Made by a program: the position numbers and the translations under genes. From the NCBI GenBank assembly GCA_001541255.1, contig LNQR01000129.1, positions 1 through 52,190 of the forward strand: a stretch of 52,190 nt of DNA, given 5' to 3'. The notes under the pieces were generated by a model. That model had not been told where the DNA came from. It did not search any database and saw only the letters and a list, made by a program, of their open reading frames with translations. Origin of the DNA: Candidatus Magnetominusculus xianensis. GTDB lineage: Bacteria; Nitrospirota; Thermodesulfovibrionia; Thermodesulfovibrionales; Magnetobacteriaceae. Below are positions 8,962 to 18,020 of the stretch, one piece after another (position 1 is the stretch's first letter; each line of letters begins with the position of its first letter).

Positions 8962-11139
8962 ATGGAACCATGTGATAAGAAAATAGACGAACTCTTAGAG
9001 CAATTAAGCAAAGTAAACGAAGAGTTAATAAGAGAGAAATCAGAGAGGCAGCAATCAGAATCTGAGACAGAGGCGCTGCTAAAGGGTACCCGTGCAGTTC
9101 TTGAGTATCAGGACTTTAAGATATCAGCAAGAACAATATTCGATACCTGTAAAGATATAATAGGGGCTGCTGCCGGGTACGTTGCACTCTTAACCTCTGA
9201 CGGCAGTGAAAATGAAGTGCTTTTTTTAGAAGCAGGTGGACTGCCCTGTACTGTTGACCCATCTTTGCCAATGCCAATAAGGGGATTGCGTGAGGTAGCT
9301 TATAGAACTGGTGAGGTGGTGTATGATAATAATTTTCATACAAGTACATGGATGGATTATATGCCTGAAGGCCATGTGCAGCTTGATAATGTTATGTTTT
9401 CTCCACTGAAACTGGATGGTAAGGGGGTTGGCTTAATAGGACTGGCAAATAAGCCCGGAGGGTTTACCGATAGGGATGCAAAACTGGCTTCAGCCTTTGG
9501 TGAATATGCTGCAATATCATTACTTAATAGCAGGTCCAAGGAGTTACTTGAAATCAATGAGAAAAAACTACGCTCAGTAGTGGATACTGCCGGTGACGCC
9601 ATTATAACGATAGACAGCAATCAAAAGGTAATCTATTGGAATAAAGCATCAGAGAAGCTCTTCAACTATGCTGTGTCTGAGGCATTGAACAAGGACATAT
9701 CAATAATTATCCCGGAGAGATATAAACAGAGGCACAAAGAAGGGGCAAAAAGAGTATCCCAAACTGGGCAGTCAAAATTGTTTGGTAAAACGTTTGAGAT
9801 ATCAGGACTAAGGAAAAACGGTGAGGAATTCCCTGTAGAAATATCTCTTGCTATGTGGAAGGTGAAAGAAGATACTTACTACACAGGGATTATAAGAGAT
9901 ATAACTGAACGTAAAAACTCGCAAGAGCAGATACGCAGGGCAAAAGATAATCTGGAACTTCTGGTCCAGATACGTACAAATGAGCTTTCAAAGGCAGTTA
10001 TAGCAATGCAGGAAAGCGAAGAGAAGTATAGGGGGATTTTTAACGATACGCAAACGCCAATTTTGATATTCAACCCTGATACACAAGAAATACTGGAGGC
10101 AAATGACAGGGCATGTTCTTTTTATGGATACAAAAAGGGAGAGTTTACAAAAAAGAAGATACCAGACATACACACCCTTTCAGATGAACAACTAAGAGCA
10201 ATAATTGTAGATGTAAAAAATAATAAACATGAAAACGTAGTAACACGCCACCGCCTGTCATCAGGTGAAATCAGAGATGTAGAAATCTATGCAAGTCCTA
10301 TCAGGATAAATGAGAAGGTGATTATCTGTGCAATGGTTCATGATATAACAGAACGTAAACGACTGGAAGAAGAAATCAGGATAATCAATCTTAACTTACA
10401 AAAAAGGGTAGATTCAGAGGTTGAAAATAACCGCAACAAGGACCAGCTTATGTACGAACACTCAAGGCATATTTCATTGGGTGAGCTGCTGATAAATATA
10501 TCTCACCACTGGAGACAGCCGTTATGTTCAATAGGGCTTACTATTCAGGATATAAAAGACGCATATATGCATGATGAGCTGGATGGGGCATATATTAAGA
10601 AAACTGTAGGACTTGCCATGTCAGAGTTAAAGTCATTGTCTGATACAATAGATAACTTTAGGAATTTCTATATCCAGACAAAAGAACAAATGGAATTCAA
10701 TATAGCAGGTGAGATAAACAAAGCCGAAAGACTTATCTCAGGGTATGTTAAAGAGAAAGACATTATTGTTGAAAAAGATTTAGATAAGAGCTTGACAACC
10801 CAGGGATATCAAAATGAGTTTGCCCAGGTTGTTTTAAATATTCTAACCAACGCCAAGGACAAATTTGAGAAAAGTAACCTTACATGTGGTACAATAAAAA
10901 TAAGACTATACAGGGACACGGCAACAGACAGGAAGGTTATAACTATTGCGGATAGCGGCGGCGGGGTCCCTGATGATATTATAAATAAAGTGTTCGATCC
11001 ATATTTTACCACTAAGGACAAATCAAGAGGAACCGGAATGGGGTTGTATATGGCGAAAGTGATTATTGAGAAGAATATGCATGGCAGCATATCTATTAGA
11101 AACATTGACGGATGGTGTGAACTGAGGATAGAAATATGA
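8962..11139 (+). CDS. GAF/PAS sensor histidine kinase
   Basis: A 725-residue cytoplasmic sensor kinase without transmembrane segments. Domains in order: a coiled-coil start (1-50), a GAF domain (about 60-195), PAS 1 (about 200-315, ending in the PAC-like TYYTGIIRDITERK), PAS 2 (about 350-465, ending in MVHDITERKRLEEE), a dimerisation/phosphoacceptor segment with ISHHWRQPL (His515 the likely phosphorylated residue), and an ATPase domain with an N box (VVLNILTNAKDKF), G1 (IADSGGGVPDD), F box (FDPYFTTKDKSRG) and G2 (GTGMGLYMAK). The following response regulator gene overlaps its stop codon by four bases and is the obvious partner. The ligand of the GAF/PAS domains is unknown. Confidence 0.9.
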   Translation: MEPCDKKIDELLEQLSKVNEELIREKSERQQSESETEALLKGTRAVLEYQDFKISARTIFDTCKDIIGAAAGYVALLTSDGSENEVLFLEAGGLPCTVDPSLPMPIRGLREVAYRTGEVVYDNNFHTSTWMDYMPEGHVQLDNVMFSPLKLDGKGVGLIGLANKPGGFTDRDAKLASAFGEYAAISLLNSRSKELLEINEKKLRSVVDTAGDAIITIDSNQKVIYWNKASEKLFNYAVSEALNKDISIIIPERYKQRHKEGAKRVSQTGQSKLFGKTFEISGLRKNGEEFPVEISLAMWKVKEDTYYTGIIRDITERKNSQEQIRRAKDNLELLVQIRTNELSKAVIAMQESEEKYRGIFNDTQTPILIFNPDTQEILEANDRACSFYGYKKGEFTKKKIPDIHTLSDEQLRAIIVDVKNNKHENVVTRHRLSSGEIRDVEIYASPIRINEKVIICAMVHDITERKRLEEEIRIINLNLQKRVDSEVENNRNKDQLMYEHSRHISLGELLINISHHWRQPLCSIGLTIQDIKDAYMHDELDGAYIKKTVGLAMSELKSLSDTIDNFRNFYIQTKEQMEFNIAGEINKAERLISGYVKEKDIIVEKDLDKSLTTQGYQNEFAQVVLNILTNAKDKFEKSNLTCGTIKIRLYRDTATDRKVITIADSGGGVPDDIINKVFDPYFTTKDKSRGTGMGLYMAKVIIEKNMHGSISIRNIDGWCELRIEI

Positions 11140-11525
11140 TGGATGTATCTGTATTAAAAACATTAACTGTGCTTTATGTCGAAGATGATGATTATATTAG
11201 GACAATGGTTGCCCGTTTTTTGAAAAGGAGGGTAGCTAAAGTCTATGAAGCTGTTAATGGCAGGGAAGGCTTAGATATTTATATCTCCAACAAAGCAGAT
11301 ATAGTGATAACAGATATCCAAATGCCTGTTATGAGTGGGATGAAAATGATAGAGGAGATACATAAAATAGATGGAAACCAGCCAATTATAATAACTACCG
11401 GCTATAACGATGAACATCATACAAGCGGTAAGGTTTGCAGGAACATCATAAAGCCCATTGACAATGATGAATTGGTTGAAAGCATTATCTCCTGCCTGAG
11501 GAGGAAGACTGAAGCTGAAACATAA
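11136..11525 (+). CDS. Single-domain (CheY-like) response regulator
   Basis: A 129-residue receiver domain without an output domain. The acidic pocket is VEDDD near residue 15-19, the phosphoacceptor is Asp60 in VITDIQMPVMSGM, the switch Thr is at 87-88 in IITTGY, and the conserved Lys106 lies in NIIKPID. It overlaps the histidine kinase gene as ATGA and is presumably phosphorylated by it. With no DNA-binding or enzymatic output it must act through protein contact, as CheY or Spo0F do. The partner cannot be named from the window. Confidence 0.92.
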   Translation: MMDVSVLKTLTVLYVEDDDYIRTMVARFLKRRVAKVYEAVNGREGLDIYISNKADIVITDIQMPVMSGMKMIEEIHKIDGNQPIIITTGYNDEHHTSGKVCRNIIKPIDNDELVESIISCLRRKTEAET

Positions 11526-11591
11526 TCGAAAGGAAGGGCAGGCAGTAGTTCAATACTGGTGATAACTCTCGTGAAAATGGTATAACAAGAC

Positions 11592-12518
11592 ATGGTTGGC
11601 ATAGAGAAATCTTATGATATAATTGGCGTAGAGCCAGGAGCACCCTTAGAGGAAATCAAACAGGCATATCGGGATGCAATTAAAGTATGGCATCCTGACA
11701 GGTTCTCCCACGAGGATGAACGCTTTAGAAAGAAGGCTGAAGGTAAGACAACAGAAATCAACCTTGCATATAGTAAAATCCTTGAATCCCTGAAAATCCA
11801 GCCCAATCCCTATGACACTCAGGACAGCGAACAACAGGATACTCAGAAAAATAATGAATTTACACTGCGCACCTTCACCTGGGCTGATGGTACAACATAC
11901 TCAGGTGAGTTTAAAGCTGATAGACCAAACGGTCAAGGGATTTTAAATTACACGGATGGAACGACATATGTTGGAGAGGTTAAGGACGGTGTGCCAGACG
12001 GTCAGGGTGTTTTAAGTTACTACAGCGGGTGGAAATACGCGGGGGAGTTTCGCAGTGGTATGCCACACGGAGATGGAACCTTACATTACCCTAATGGAAC
12101 AACATATCAGGGCCAGTGGAAGGATGGGAAAAAGGACGGCTATGGAACACTGACTCACCCAAATGGAACAACATACACCGGCCAGTGGCAGGATAATACA
12201 AAACATGGACAAGGCGCCTTAACTTATCCTAATGCAGCGGCATATGCCGGGCAATGGGAGTATGATGCAAAAAATGGTCAGGGAACATTGATATATCCCG
12301 ATGGAACGAAGTATGTTGGACAGTGGAAAGATGATATGCAGCACGGGGATGGGACTTTTACATACCCGGATGGGACAACATACATTGGTCAGTGGATTGA
12401 CGATAAAAAGAACGGGCAAGGGACTTTAATATTCCCCGATGGAAGGAAGTACATTGGTAAGTGGAAGAATGATGCAATGTCGTGCATTGATACTGCCGGA
12501 ATTACAAATTGTGTGTGA
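11592..12518 (+). CDS. J-domain protein with MORN repeats
   Basis: A 308-residue protein. Residues 5-70 are a DnaJ J domain with the HPD motif at 34-36 (VWHPDRF), which in known proteins stimulates Hsp70 (DnaK) ATPase. After an acidic, Gln-rich linker there are about nine MORN units of some 23 residues. Each has the pattern Tyr-x-Gly-x-Trp/Phe, then Gly-x-Gly-x-Leu, then a Pro-Asp/Asn-Gly turn. MORN repeats form an extended beta sheet and often bind lipids or proteins at membranes. No signal peptide is present, so the protein is probably cytoplasmic and recruits DnaK to a MORN-bound surface or client. The 3' end overlaps the mutS2 start as GTGA. Confidence 0.85.
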   Translation: MVGIEKSYDIIGVEPGAPLEEIKQAYRDAIKVWHPDRFSHEDERFRKKAEGKTTEINLAYSKILESLKIQPNPYDTQDSEQQDTQKNNEFTLRTFTWADGTTYSGEFKADRPNGQGILNYTDGTTYVGEVKDGVPDGQGVLSYYSGWKYAGEFRSGMPHGDGTLHYPNGTTYQGQWKDGKKDGYGTLTHPNGTTYTGQWQDNTKHGQGALTYPNAAAYAGQWEYDAKNGQGTLIYPDGTKYVGQWKDDMQHGDGTFTYPDGTTYIGQWIDDKKNGQGTLIFPDGRKYIGKWKNDAMSCIDTAGITNCV

Positions 12519-14983
12519 GTTTAGTTCAACCCTCAAGCGTTGACACTCAGGTGACAGCCGGTAATACATTAAGAAGTCTCGAATTTCATAAGATATTGGA
12601 TATGGTCATGTCATATGCCGTAACCGGCGGCGCCAAGTCGCTTATTGCCAGTGCTGCGCCCTACGGAGACATAGGTGAAATCAGGCGCGAAGTAAGCCAT
12701 GTCTCTGAGTGGCGTGCGCTCTTTTCTGAGAATAAACACCTCGTCATCGAGTCGTTTAACGATATGATGCCGTTGTTTGCCGAACTCCGCCCGGAGGGTT
12801 CAATCCTTGAGCCGCTTGAGTTGCGGGAATTCATTTGGCTTTTTGAATCGGCTTTGAGCCTTAAACGCCTGAGCGTTGAAAAAAACTGCCCTAATATCGT
12901 TAGAGCCGTCTCTGAAATCACTGGTCACGCCTCGATAAAACGGGCACTCGTGAAATCCATTGACGCTGACGGCAGAATTACCGATGAGGCGTCGCCGGAG
13001 TTATCATCTGTCCGAAAAAAACTTGCCTCGCACGAACAAAGGGTGAGGCATATCCTTGAGAAACTCCTCAGAAGACACGACCTCGACCCCCATATACAGG
13101 ATAATTTTATAACCATAAGGAACGGACGCTGGGTCATCCCCGTGCGAAGGGACTCGCGCGGACAAATCCCCGGCGTAGTCCACGATATTTCAAAAACCGG
13201 CGAGACACTCTTCACCGAGCCTTATGAAACCCAGCACGCAGGGAATGAGATAGACTCTCTGAGATCAGAAGAGAAAATCGAGGAATTCAAGGTTCTGAAA
13301 AGACTCTCCGGCATGATACATGACAACCTGAACAACATAGAAAAGGACTACCATCTGGTAGTAAAACTTGATAGTGTAATGGCTAAGGCGAAATTCGCCG
13401 ATGCCCTTAAAATGTCTGCCCCGCTGATAGACGACCACAGGCGCATAAATATTATCAAAGGCCGCCATCCCCTGCTGTTAAAGACACTTGCAAGGCACAA
13501 TAAGGCAGATGAGCTGGTCCCGCTTGATTTCACATTGGGCGAGCTTCATAATTCAATCGTCATCACCGGCTCCAATGCCGGTGGAAAGACCGTGGTTCTT
13601 AAGACCATTGGAGTGCTTCATCTGATGGCGCTGTCAGGTATGCACATACCGGCGCTCTCCGGCTCAAGCGTTGCATTTGTGAGGCATATATTTGCAGACA
13701 TCGGGGATGAGCAGTCAATTGAGGACAATCTGTCAACATTTTCTGCCCGCGTAAGCCGCATCGCCCAAATACTTGAGCAAAGCGGCAGCGACACCCTTGT
13801 GCTGCTTGATGAGCTTGGCTCAGGCACTGACCCGGAGGAGGGTGGGGCGCTGGGGTGCGCGGTGTTGAAGCGGCTCACAGGGCTTGGAGCGCTCACTGTG
13901 GTCACCACCCACTTGAGACTGCTCAAGGTGTTTGCAGCAACTGCGAAGCGCATCACCGCCGGGGCAATGATTATGGAAATAACCCCGGAGACATTTGACA
14001 TGAATAATGGCGGCACTAAGAATGTAAGGGTATTTAAGCCGACATATAAACTCTCCCCCGGTGAATTGGGCACTTCATATGCCTTTGAGATAGCGGCACA
14101 CTTCGGCCTTCACGATGATATTATCAGCGATGCAAGGGGTTTTATGTCCGGTGCTGAGATACAAATGGAGACCCTGATGTCCGGGTTAAGGGAAAAAATA
14201 CAACAATACGAGCTGGATTCACTGAGACTGCAAGCACTCCATGATGAGGCTGCCGCTGCCAAAGATGCCTTAAAATATGAGCTTGGCTCAATACAAAGGC
14301 AAAAAACGACAATGCTTCTTAAGGCTAATGACGAGGCTGATAAGATAGTCTCCGGCCTCAGGGCAGAGGCCGTAGGAATCCTCAATGACCTTACACAGGC
14401 CGACACCCTGAGGGCAAAAGAACTGGTCATTAATATTGACAAAAAACTTGCCAGGCTTAGACGGGAAAAACAAGCGCTTCAAAATGCTGATGCACCGGAG
14501 ATAGAAAACCTTGCGCCCGGAGTCACTGTAAACATAAAAGGACTTGACACCAGCGGCACGGTCGTCTCAGTAAACATTAAAAAGAGACGTGCCGTTGTGC
14601 TTGTAAGAGGTCGTGAAGTTGAAGTCCCTGTCTGTGAGCTTCAGTATTCAGGCGGGCAGCCCCTAAAAAACCCTCTTCAGGGTCAGACACTTGGCAGGCA
14701 GGTCTCCGACGTTGACCTGAAGGGTCTGTCCTCAGAGATTCCATATGAAATAAACCTTGTCGGGCAGCGCGTTGACCCTGCTATATCAGGTCTTGAGCGA
14801 TACCTCAACGATGCAGCAATAGCGCAGCACAAAGACATAAGGATAATTCACGGTATTGGCACTGGCACACTGGCAAAGGCCGTAAGGGAACATTTAGATG
14901 CCCACCCGCTCGTAAAGGCATATAAAAAGGGGGACAAAGACACGGGCGGCGAGGCTGTGACACTCGTTACTTTAAACACATAA
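12515..14983 (+). CDS. mutS2: MutS2 (MutSB) nuclease/ATPase with Smr domain
   Basis: A protein of about 822 residues of the MutS2 family, implicated in suppressing recombination and, in Bacillus, in rescuing collided ribosomes. The helical core leads to an ABC-type ATPase with Walker A GSNAGGKT at 352-359 and Walker B LVLLDELGSGTDPEEGG, then a long coiled-coil clamp and a KOW-like segment. The C-terminal Smr domain (INLVGQRVDPA to HGIGTGTLAKAV) is the endonuclease/RNA-binding part. The GTG at 12515 is preferred because it overlaps the stop of the J-domain gene as GTGA. A TTG two codons earlier is the alternative. Length and domain order are normal. Function in this organism is inferred from family knowledge. 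Confidence 0.92.
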   Translation: MSLVQPSSVDTQVTAGNTLRSLEFHKILDMVMSYAVTGGAKSLIASAAPYGDIGEIRREVSHVSEWRALFSENKHLVIESFNDMMPLFAELRPEGSILEPLELREFIWLFESALSLKRLSVEKNCPNIVRAVSEITGHASIKRALVKSIDADGRITDEASPELSSVRKKLASHEQRVRHILEKLLRRHDLDPHIQDNFITIRNGRWVIPVRRDSRGQIPGVVHDISKTGETLFTEPYETQHAGNEIDSLRSEEKIEEFKVLKRLSGMIHDNLNNIEKDYHLVVKLDSVMAKAKFADALKMSAPLIDDHRRINIIKGRHPLLLKTLARHNKADELVPLDFTLGELHNSIVITGSNAGGKTVVLKTIGVLHLMALSGMHIPALSGSSVAFVRHIFADIGDEQSIEDNLSTFSARVSRIAQILEQSGSDTLVLLDELGSGTDPEEGGALGCAVLKRLTGLGALTVVTTHLRLLKVFAATAKRITAGAMIMEITPETFDMNNGGTKNVRVFKPTYKLSPGELGTSYAFEIAAHFGLHDDIISDARGFMSGAEIQMETLMSGLREKIQQYELDSLRLQALHDEAAAAKDALKYELGSIQRQKTTMLLKANDEADKIVSGLRAEAVGILNDLTQADTLRAKELVINIDKKLARLRREKQALQNADAPEIENLAPGVTVNIKGLDTSGTVVSVNIKKRRAVVLVRGREVEVPVCELQYSGGQPLKNPLQGQTLGRQVSDVDLKGLSSEIPYEINLVGQRVDPAISGLERYLNDAAIAQHKDIRIIHGIGTGTLAKAVREHLDAHPLVKAYKKGDKDTGGEAVTLVTLNT

Positions 14984-15044
14984 AGGGCTGACGCCAAAAT
15001 AAGAAATAATAATGCAAGAAAATATTATAACAATAAAAAAACTC

Positions 15045-15074
15045 TTGACAATTATTCTAATAGAATGCTATAAA
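15045..15074 (+). promoter_or_regulatory. Strong sigma70-type promoter
   Basis: TTGACA at 15045-15050, an 18-base spacer, and TATAAA at 15069-15074, 19 bases before the ATG of the small monooxygenase-like gene. A near-consensus match lying in an AT-rich gap after mutS2. Confidence 0.6.
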
Positions 15075-15093
15075 CATAACGGGAACACTGAAT

Positions 15094-15393
15094 ATGGAAA
15101 GCGGTACTATAACAGTTATGGCGCTGATAAAAGCGAAAGAGGGGATGGAGGATATCGTAAAGCAGGAACTTCTCTCCCTGGTTGAACACACGCGCAAGGA
15201 AAGCGGCTGTCTCTCCTATGACCTTCATCAATCAACAGAAATCACCAGCTATTTTATGTTCTACGAGACATGGGTAAATAATGAGGCCCTCGACAAACAC
15301 ATGGCAATGCCCTATATACAGAGATTAATAGAAAAATCGACAGAGATATTTGCCGACCCAATACAGGTAACTCTCTGGAGGAAAGAAAGTTGA
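15094..15393 (+). CDS. Antibiotic biosynthesis monooxygenase (ABM/YgiN-like) domain protein
   Basis: A 99-residue single ABM domain (ferredoxin-like dimeric alpha-beta barrel). Typical features are the strand ITVMALIKAKEG, the helix EDIVKQELLSLVEHTRKESG, the core segment CLSYDLHQS, the strand FMFYETW, and the HMAMPYIQRL region near the pocket. Members act as quinol monooxygenases or haem-degrading enzymes, or are uncharacterised stress proteins, and the substrate cannot be assigned from the sequence. It has its own near-consensus promoter and appears monocistronic, since a second strong promoter follows before the pilus locus. Confidence 0.85.
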   Translation: MESGTITVMALIKAKEGMEDIVKQELLSLVEHTRKESGCLSYDLHQSTEITSYFMFYETWVNNEALDKHMAMPYIQRLIEKSTEIFADPIQVTLWRKES

Positions 15394-15519
15394 ATTCTGC
15401 TGTAGATATAAGCTGTTGTAAAATGACGAACGTGACCATCTTAAAAGGACAGGCGTTTGGAATAAAAGAACAACTTCAACTGTTGTCTAACAAAAAAGGT
15501 TACAAACGTAAAAAACTAC

Positions 15520-15548
15520 TTGACAAACTAAAGTTTATGTTGTATAGT
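15520..15548 (+). promoter_or_regulatory. Consensus promoter of the MSHA-type pilus operon
   Basis: TTGACA at 15520-15525, an exact 17-base spacer, and TATAGT at 15543-15548. The predicted leader is about 125 bases to the preferred start of the first pilus gene at 15679. The roughly 285 bases between the monooxygenase-like gene and that start hold no other supported gene. Confidence 0.65.
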
Positions 15549-15678
15549 ACCGACATAGTTAAAGTAATGTGGTAGGTTAAGTAGTCTAATAGGCTATGTA
15601 ATAAAGGTAGTTAGGCATTAAATGCTGATGATAGGGGTGGCAAAAGGTTGGCAGGGTATTAGAGGGAGGGCGCGAACG

Positions 15679-17481
15679 ATGAAGAACGATATTGATTCGA
15701 CAGAGAAGCTGCTTGAGCTGATGAGGGGTAAGCGTAAGGGGGGTTATCAGGGCGTTAATAAAGGCGGGAATCCGGTAGTTGCTGATATTGCATCATCTCT
15801 CAAAGTAGGGGGGTTGTTTAAGTCCACAGTTATAGGGGTTGATTTTGGTCATGGTTCCCTGCGCTTAGTAAAACTTGCAGATTCCTCGTCTGCGCTTAGT
15901 TCTAAGGTGGTTCCTATTCGCAATGGCGTTGATATCGATTCAAGTGAGTTTATTAACTTCTTAAGGGCGGAGATTAATGCGTTTTGTGGCTCTATAAAGA
16001 ATAAAAAGATATGGTTTCTCATGTCAGCGGCCAATGTAGATGTGTATTTTATAAGGATACCGAAAGTCCCTGATGCCCAGATTGAGCAGGTAGTTTATGC
16101 TATGGCAAAAAGGGAAGTTACGTTCGATGAGAAGGACTACATATTCGATTATGATGTAAGTGGTGAGGTAATAGAACAAGGGAAGAAGAAATTGTCTGTG
16201 ATGTTCTACACCGCTAAAAGGAAAGAAGTAGAATCCATAAGCTCTGTATTCAGAAGGTGCGGGTATCCGCTTTATGGCATAACGATAGCCCCTTTTGCGA
16301 TTCAGAACTTTTTTAAGACAGGGTGGTATTCAACCGAAGGGCAGAACATTGCGAACATATTTGTCGGCAACGAATACTCAAGGATAGACATATTTAAAGA
16401 TTCAAGGCTGGTATTGACCAGAGATATAAAGACCGGTGTTTCAAGCATAATAGAGATATTGGTAGACCATATTAAGAGCGGTATGACCGAAGATGACCAT
16501 ACTGTTACTAATAGGCTTGTGCGTGATATTTTATCCAATGTAGATGCTGATAACGCTGCCTTTTCGAAAAGCAGGGCAGGGGTGCAGATAGAAAGGGAAG
16601 AACTAAAGGAAGCCGCAGGGCCTGCGGTATCACGGCTGGCGATGCAGATAGAGAGGACATTTGAACACTTTAGCGCTTTAATGGAAAATGAGAAGGTATC
16701 GTTGATATATTTTTCTAGTGTGCTGCACATAGAAAAGTATTTATCTGAGGAGCTGTCGAGATATCTTTTCATAAAATGTGAGATATTTGATCCACTTGCT
16801 AAAATTCTGGGCGATAAGGGTTTTAAAGAGCGTGATGATTTACTCCCTGTCGTAGCTGTAGCCTTGTCAAACAACGAATACACACCAAACCTTCTACTAG
16901 TCAGGAAAGATAAAGAATTAGAGGTGAAGAGGCAGTTAGTAGAAAAAATAGTATTTGCCTGTTTCATGGTCATTATAATCTTTTCTTTTGGCTACTACGG
17001 GAAGCAGCAGTATGATATAAAGAAAAAGCAAGGCGTTATAGAGGGGTTGACACAGCAGTTGCAGCAAACAGATAAGAGTTTTGATAAGCAGTCATTAATA
17101 GGAATGATAGACAATGTCAAGAAAGATAAGCAGCTTTATTCGGATTACATAAGGAGGTATTTAGGGGTTGCGGTTATTAACGAGATATCGGCTCTGATTC
17201 CTCAGAGCGTATATCTAACGAGCTGCAATTTAAGTATTACCCCTTCAGCGGCAAGCGCTGCGCCAGGAGGTAAGCCTGGTGAGAGCAGTCTAACGCTTGA
17301 CGGCATGATCACAGGCAGCAGCGAATCCTATAACTCAGCGCTGGCTAGTTTTGTAGCCAGATTGTCTGATTCGCCGTTGTTTTCCGGCGTAAGTGTTAAA
17401 AAGACATCGCTTGACTCAGTAGAACAGGTGCCTATTCAGAAATTTCTAATAGAAGTGGGGTTGGCAAAACAGATAAGATGA
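15679..17481 (+). CDS. mshI: MshI-like pilus assembly protein (PilM-PilN fusion)
   Basis: About 600 residues. The N-terminal 400 or so form an actin-like PilM domain (STVIGVDFGHGSLRLVKL start, with the characteristic IPKVPDAQIEQVVYAMAKRE segment). One transmembrane helix follows at about residues 424-441 (IVFACFMVIIIFSFGYYG), then a coiled coil and a periplasmic PilN-like domain. In type IV pili, PilM and PilN form the inner-membrane alignment ring that links the motor to the secretin. MSHA systems carry this as one MshI-type protein. The ATG at 15679 is chosen because GGGAGGG lies eight bases upstream. An earlier ATG at 15622 has no such site. It is the first gene of the pilus operon and overlaps the next as ATGA. 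Confidence 0.8.
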   Translation: MKNDIDSTEKLLELMRGKRKGGYQGVNKGGNPVVADIASSLKVGGLFKSTVIGVDFGHGSLRLVKLADSSSALSSKVVPIRNGVDIDSSEFINFLRAEINAFCGSIKNKKIWFLMSAANVDVYFIRIPKVPDAQIEQVVYAMAKREVTFDEKDYIFDYDVSGEVIEQGKKKLSVMFYTAKRKEVESISSVFRRCGYPLYGITIAPFAIQNFFKTGWYSTEGQNIANIFVGNEYSRIDIFKDSRLVLTRDIKTGVSSIIEILVDHIKSGMTEDDHTVTNRLVRDILSNVDADNAAFSKSRAGVQIEREELKEAAGPAVSRLAMQIERTFEHFSALMENEKVSLIYFSSVLHIEKYLSEELSRYLFIKCEIFDPLAKILGDKGFKERDDLLPVVAVALSNNEYTPNLLLVRKDKELEVKRQLVEKIVFACFMVIIIFSFGYYGKQQYDIKKKQGVIEGLTQQLQQTDKSFDKQSLIGMIDNVKKDKQLYSDYIRRYLGVAVINEISALIPQSVYLTSCNLSITPSAASAAPGGKPGESSLTLDGMITGSSESYNSALASFVARLSDSPLFSGVSVKKTSLDSVEQVPIQKFLIEVGLAKQIR

Positions 17482-18017
17482 TAAAAAAATACGACTACAT
17501 ATTCACCAGGCAGTTAGCGATGCACGTACTTCTGTATGTTATTGGTATCATGATAGTTTTGTTGTTAGGCATATTGCCTAATACTAATAAGATGCTGCAG
17601 TTGGACAGCATAATGAACACTGTACAAGGAAAAATTGAGGAGAGAAATGCCCTCTTACCGACCTACCAGCAAGTAAGCGCTGTGAAAAAGCAGCAGATGA
17701 CGCTCCCAATGCCTGAGAGGAAACCTATAGCAAGGGATCAAATGGAATCGGTTATTAAGATATTTAAAGAAACTGCCACCGCCTCGGGCTTAAAGGTTAA
17801 GTCGGTCATACCGGATATAAATTCCATAAAGAAGGATTCGCGTACATTTGTGCTTATAGTAAAAATAGCGGGCGAGTACGATAATCTGCGGACGTTCTTG
17901 TTAAATACTGCAAAACTGCCGTATGTGGACGGTGTCAGCGGTATCACCATAAACAATGAAAACTTCTCGAAGGAACTGTTGTTTGATATGAGAGTTGATG
18001 TACTGGCGGGGAAATAA
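17478..18017 (+). CDS. mshJ: PilO/MshJ-like inner-membrane pilus assembly protein
   Basis: A 179-residue bitopic protein. A cytoplasmic start (MIKKYDYIFTRQ) is followed by a transmembrane helix at about residues 16-35, a coiled-coil stretch with many Gln and Glu, and a C-terminal periplasmic ferredoxin-like fold of the PilO/GspM kind (segments LKVKSVIPDI and FVLIVKIAGEYDNLRTFLL). Such proteins heterodimerise with PilN and hold the alignment complex together. The start overlaps the upstream stop as ATGA. Sequence conservation in this family is low, so position and topology carry most of the weight. Confidence 0.75.
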   Translation: MIKKYDYIFTRQLAMHVLLYVIGIMIVLLLGILPNTNKMLQLDSIMNTVQGKIEERNALLPTYQQVSAVKKQQMTLPMPERKPIARDQMESVIKIFKETATASGLKVKSVIPDINSIKKDSRTFVLIVKIAGEYDNLRTFLLNTAKLPYVDGVSGITINNENFSKELLFDMRVDVLAGK

Positions 18018-18020
18018 GTT

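Noticed and set aside
15390..15575. A 61-codon open frame after the monooxygenase-like gene
   Set aside because: It contains a perfect promoter (TTGACA-17-TATAGT) inside it, shows no protein-like features and has no ribosome binding site. The stretch is better read as the control region of the pilus operon.
16302..16973. A 223-codon antisense frame within the MshI-like gene
   Set aside because: It is the antisense shadow of a clearly recognised protein, with the serine- and leucine-rich composition such shadows have.
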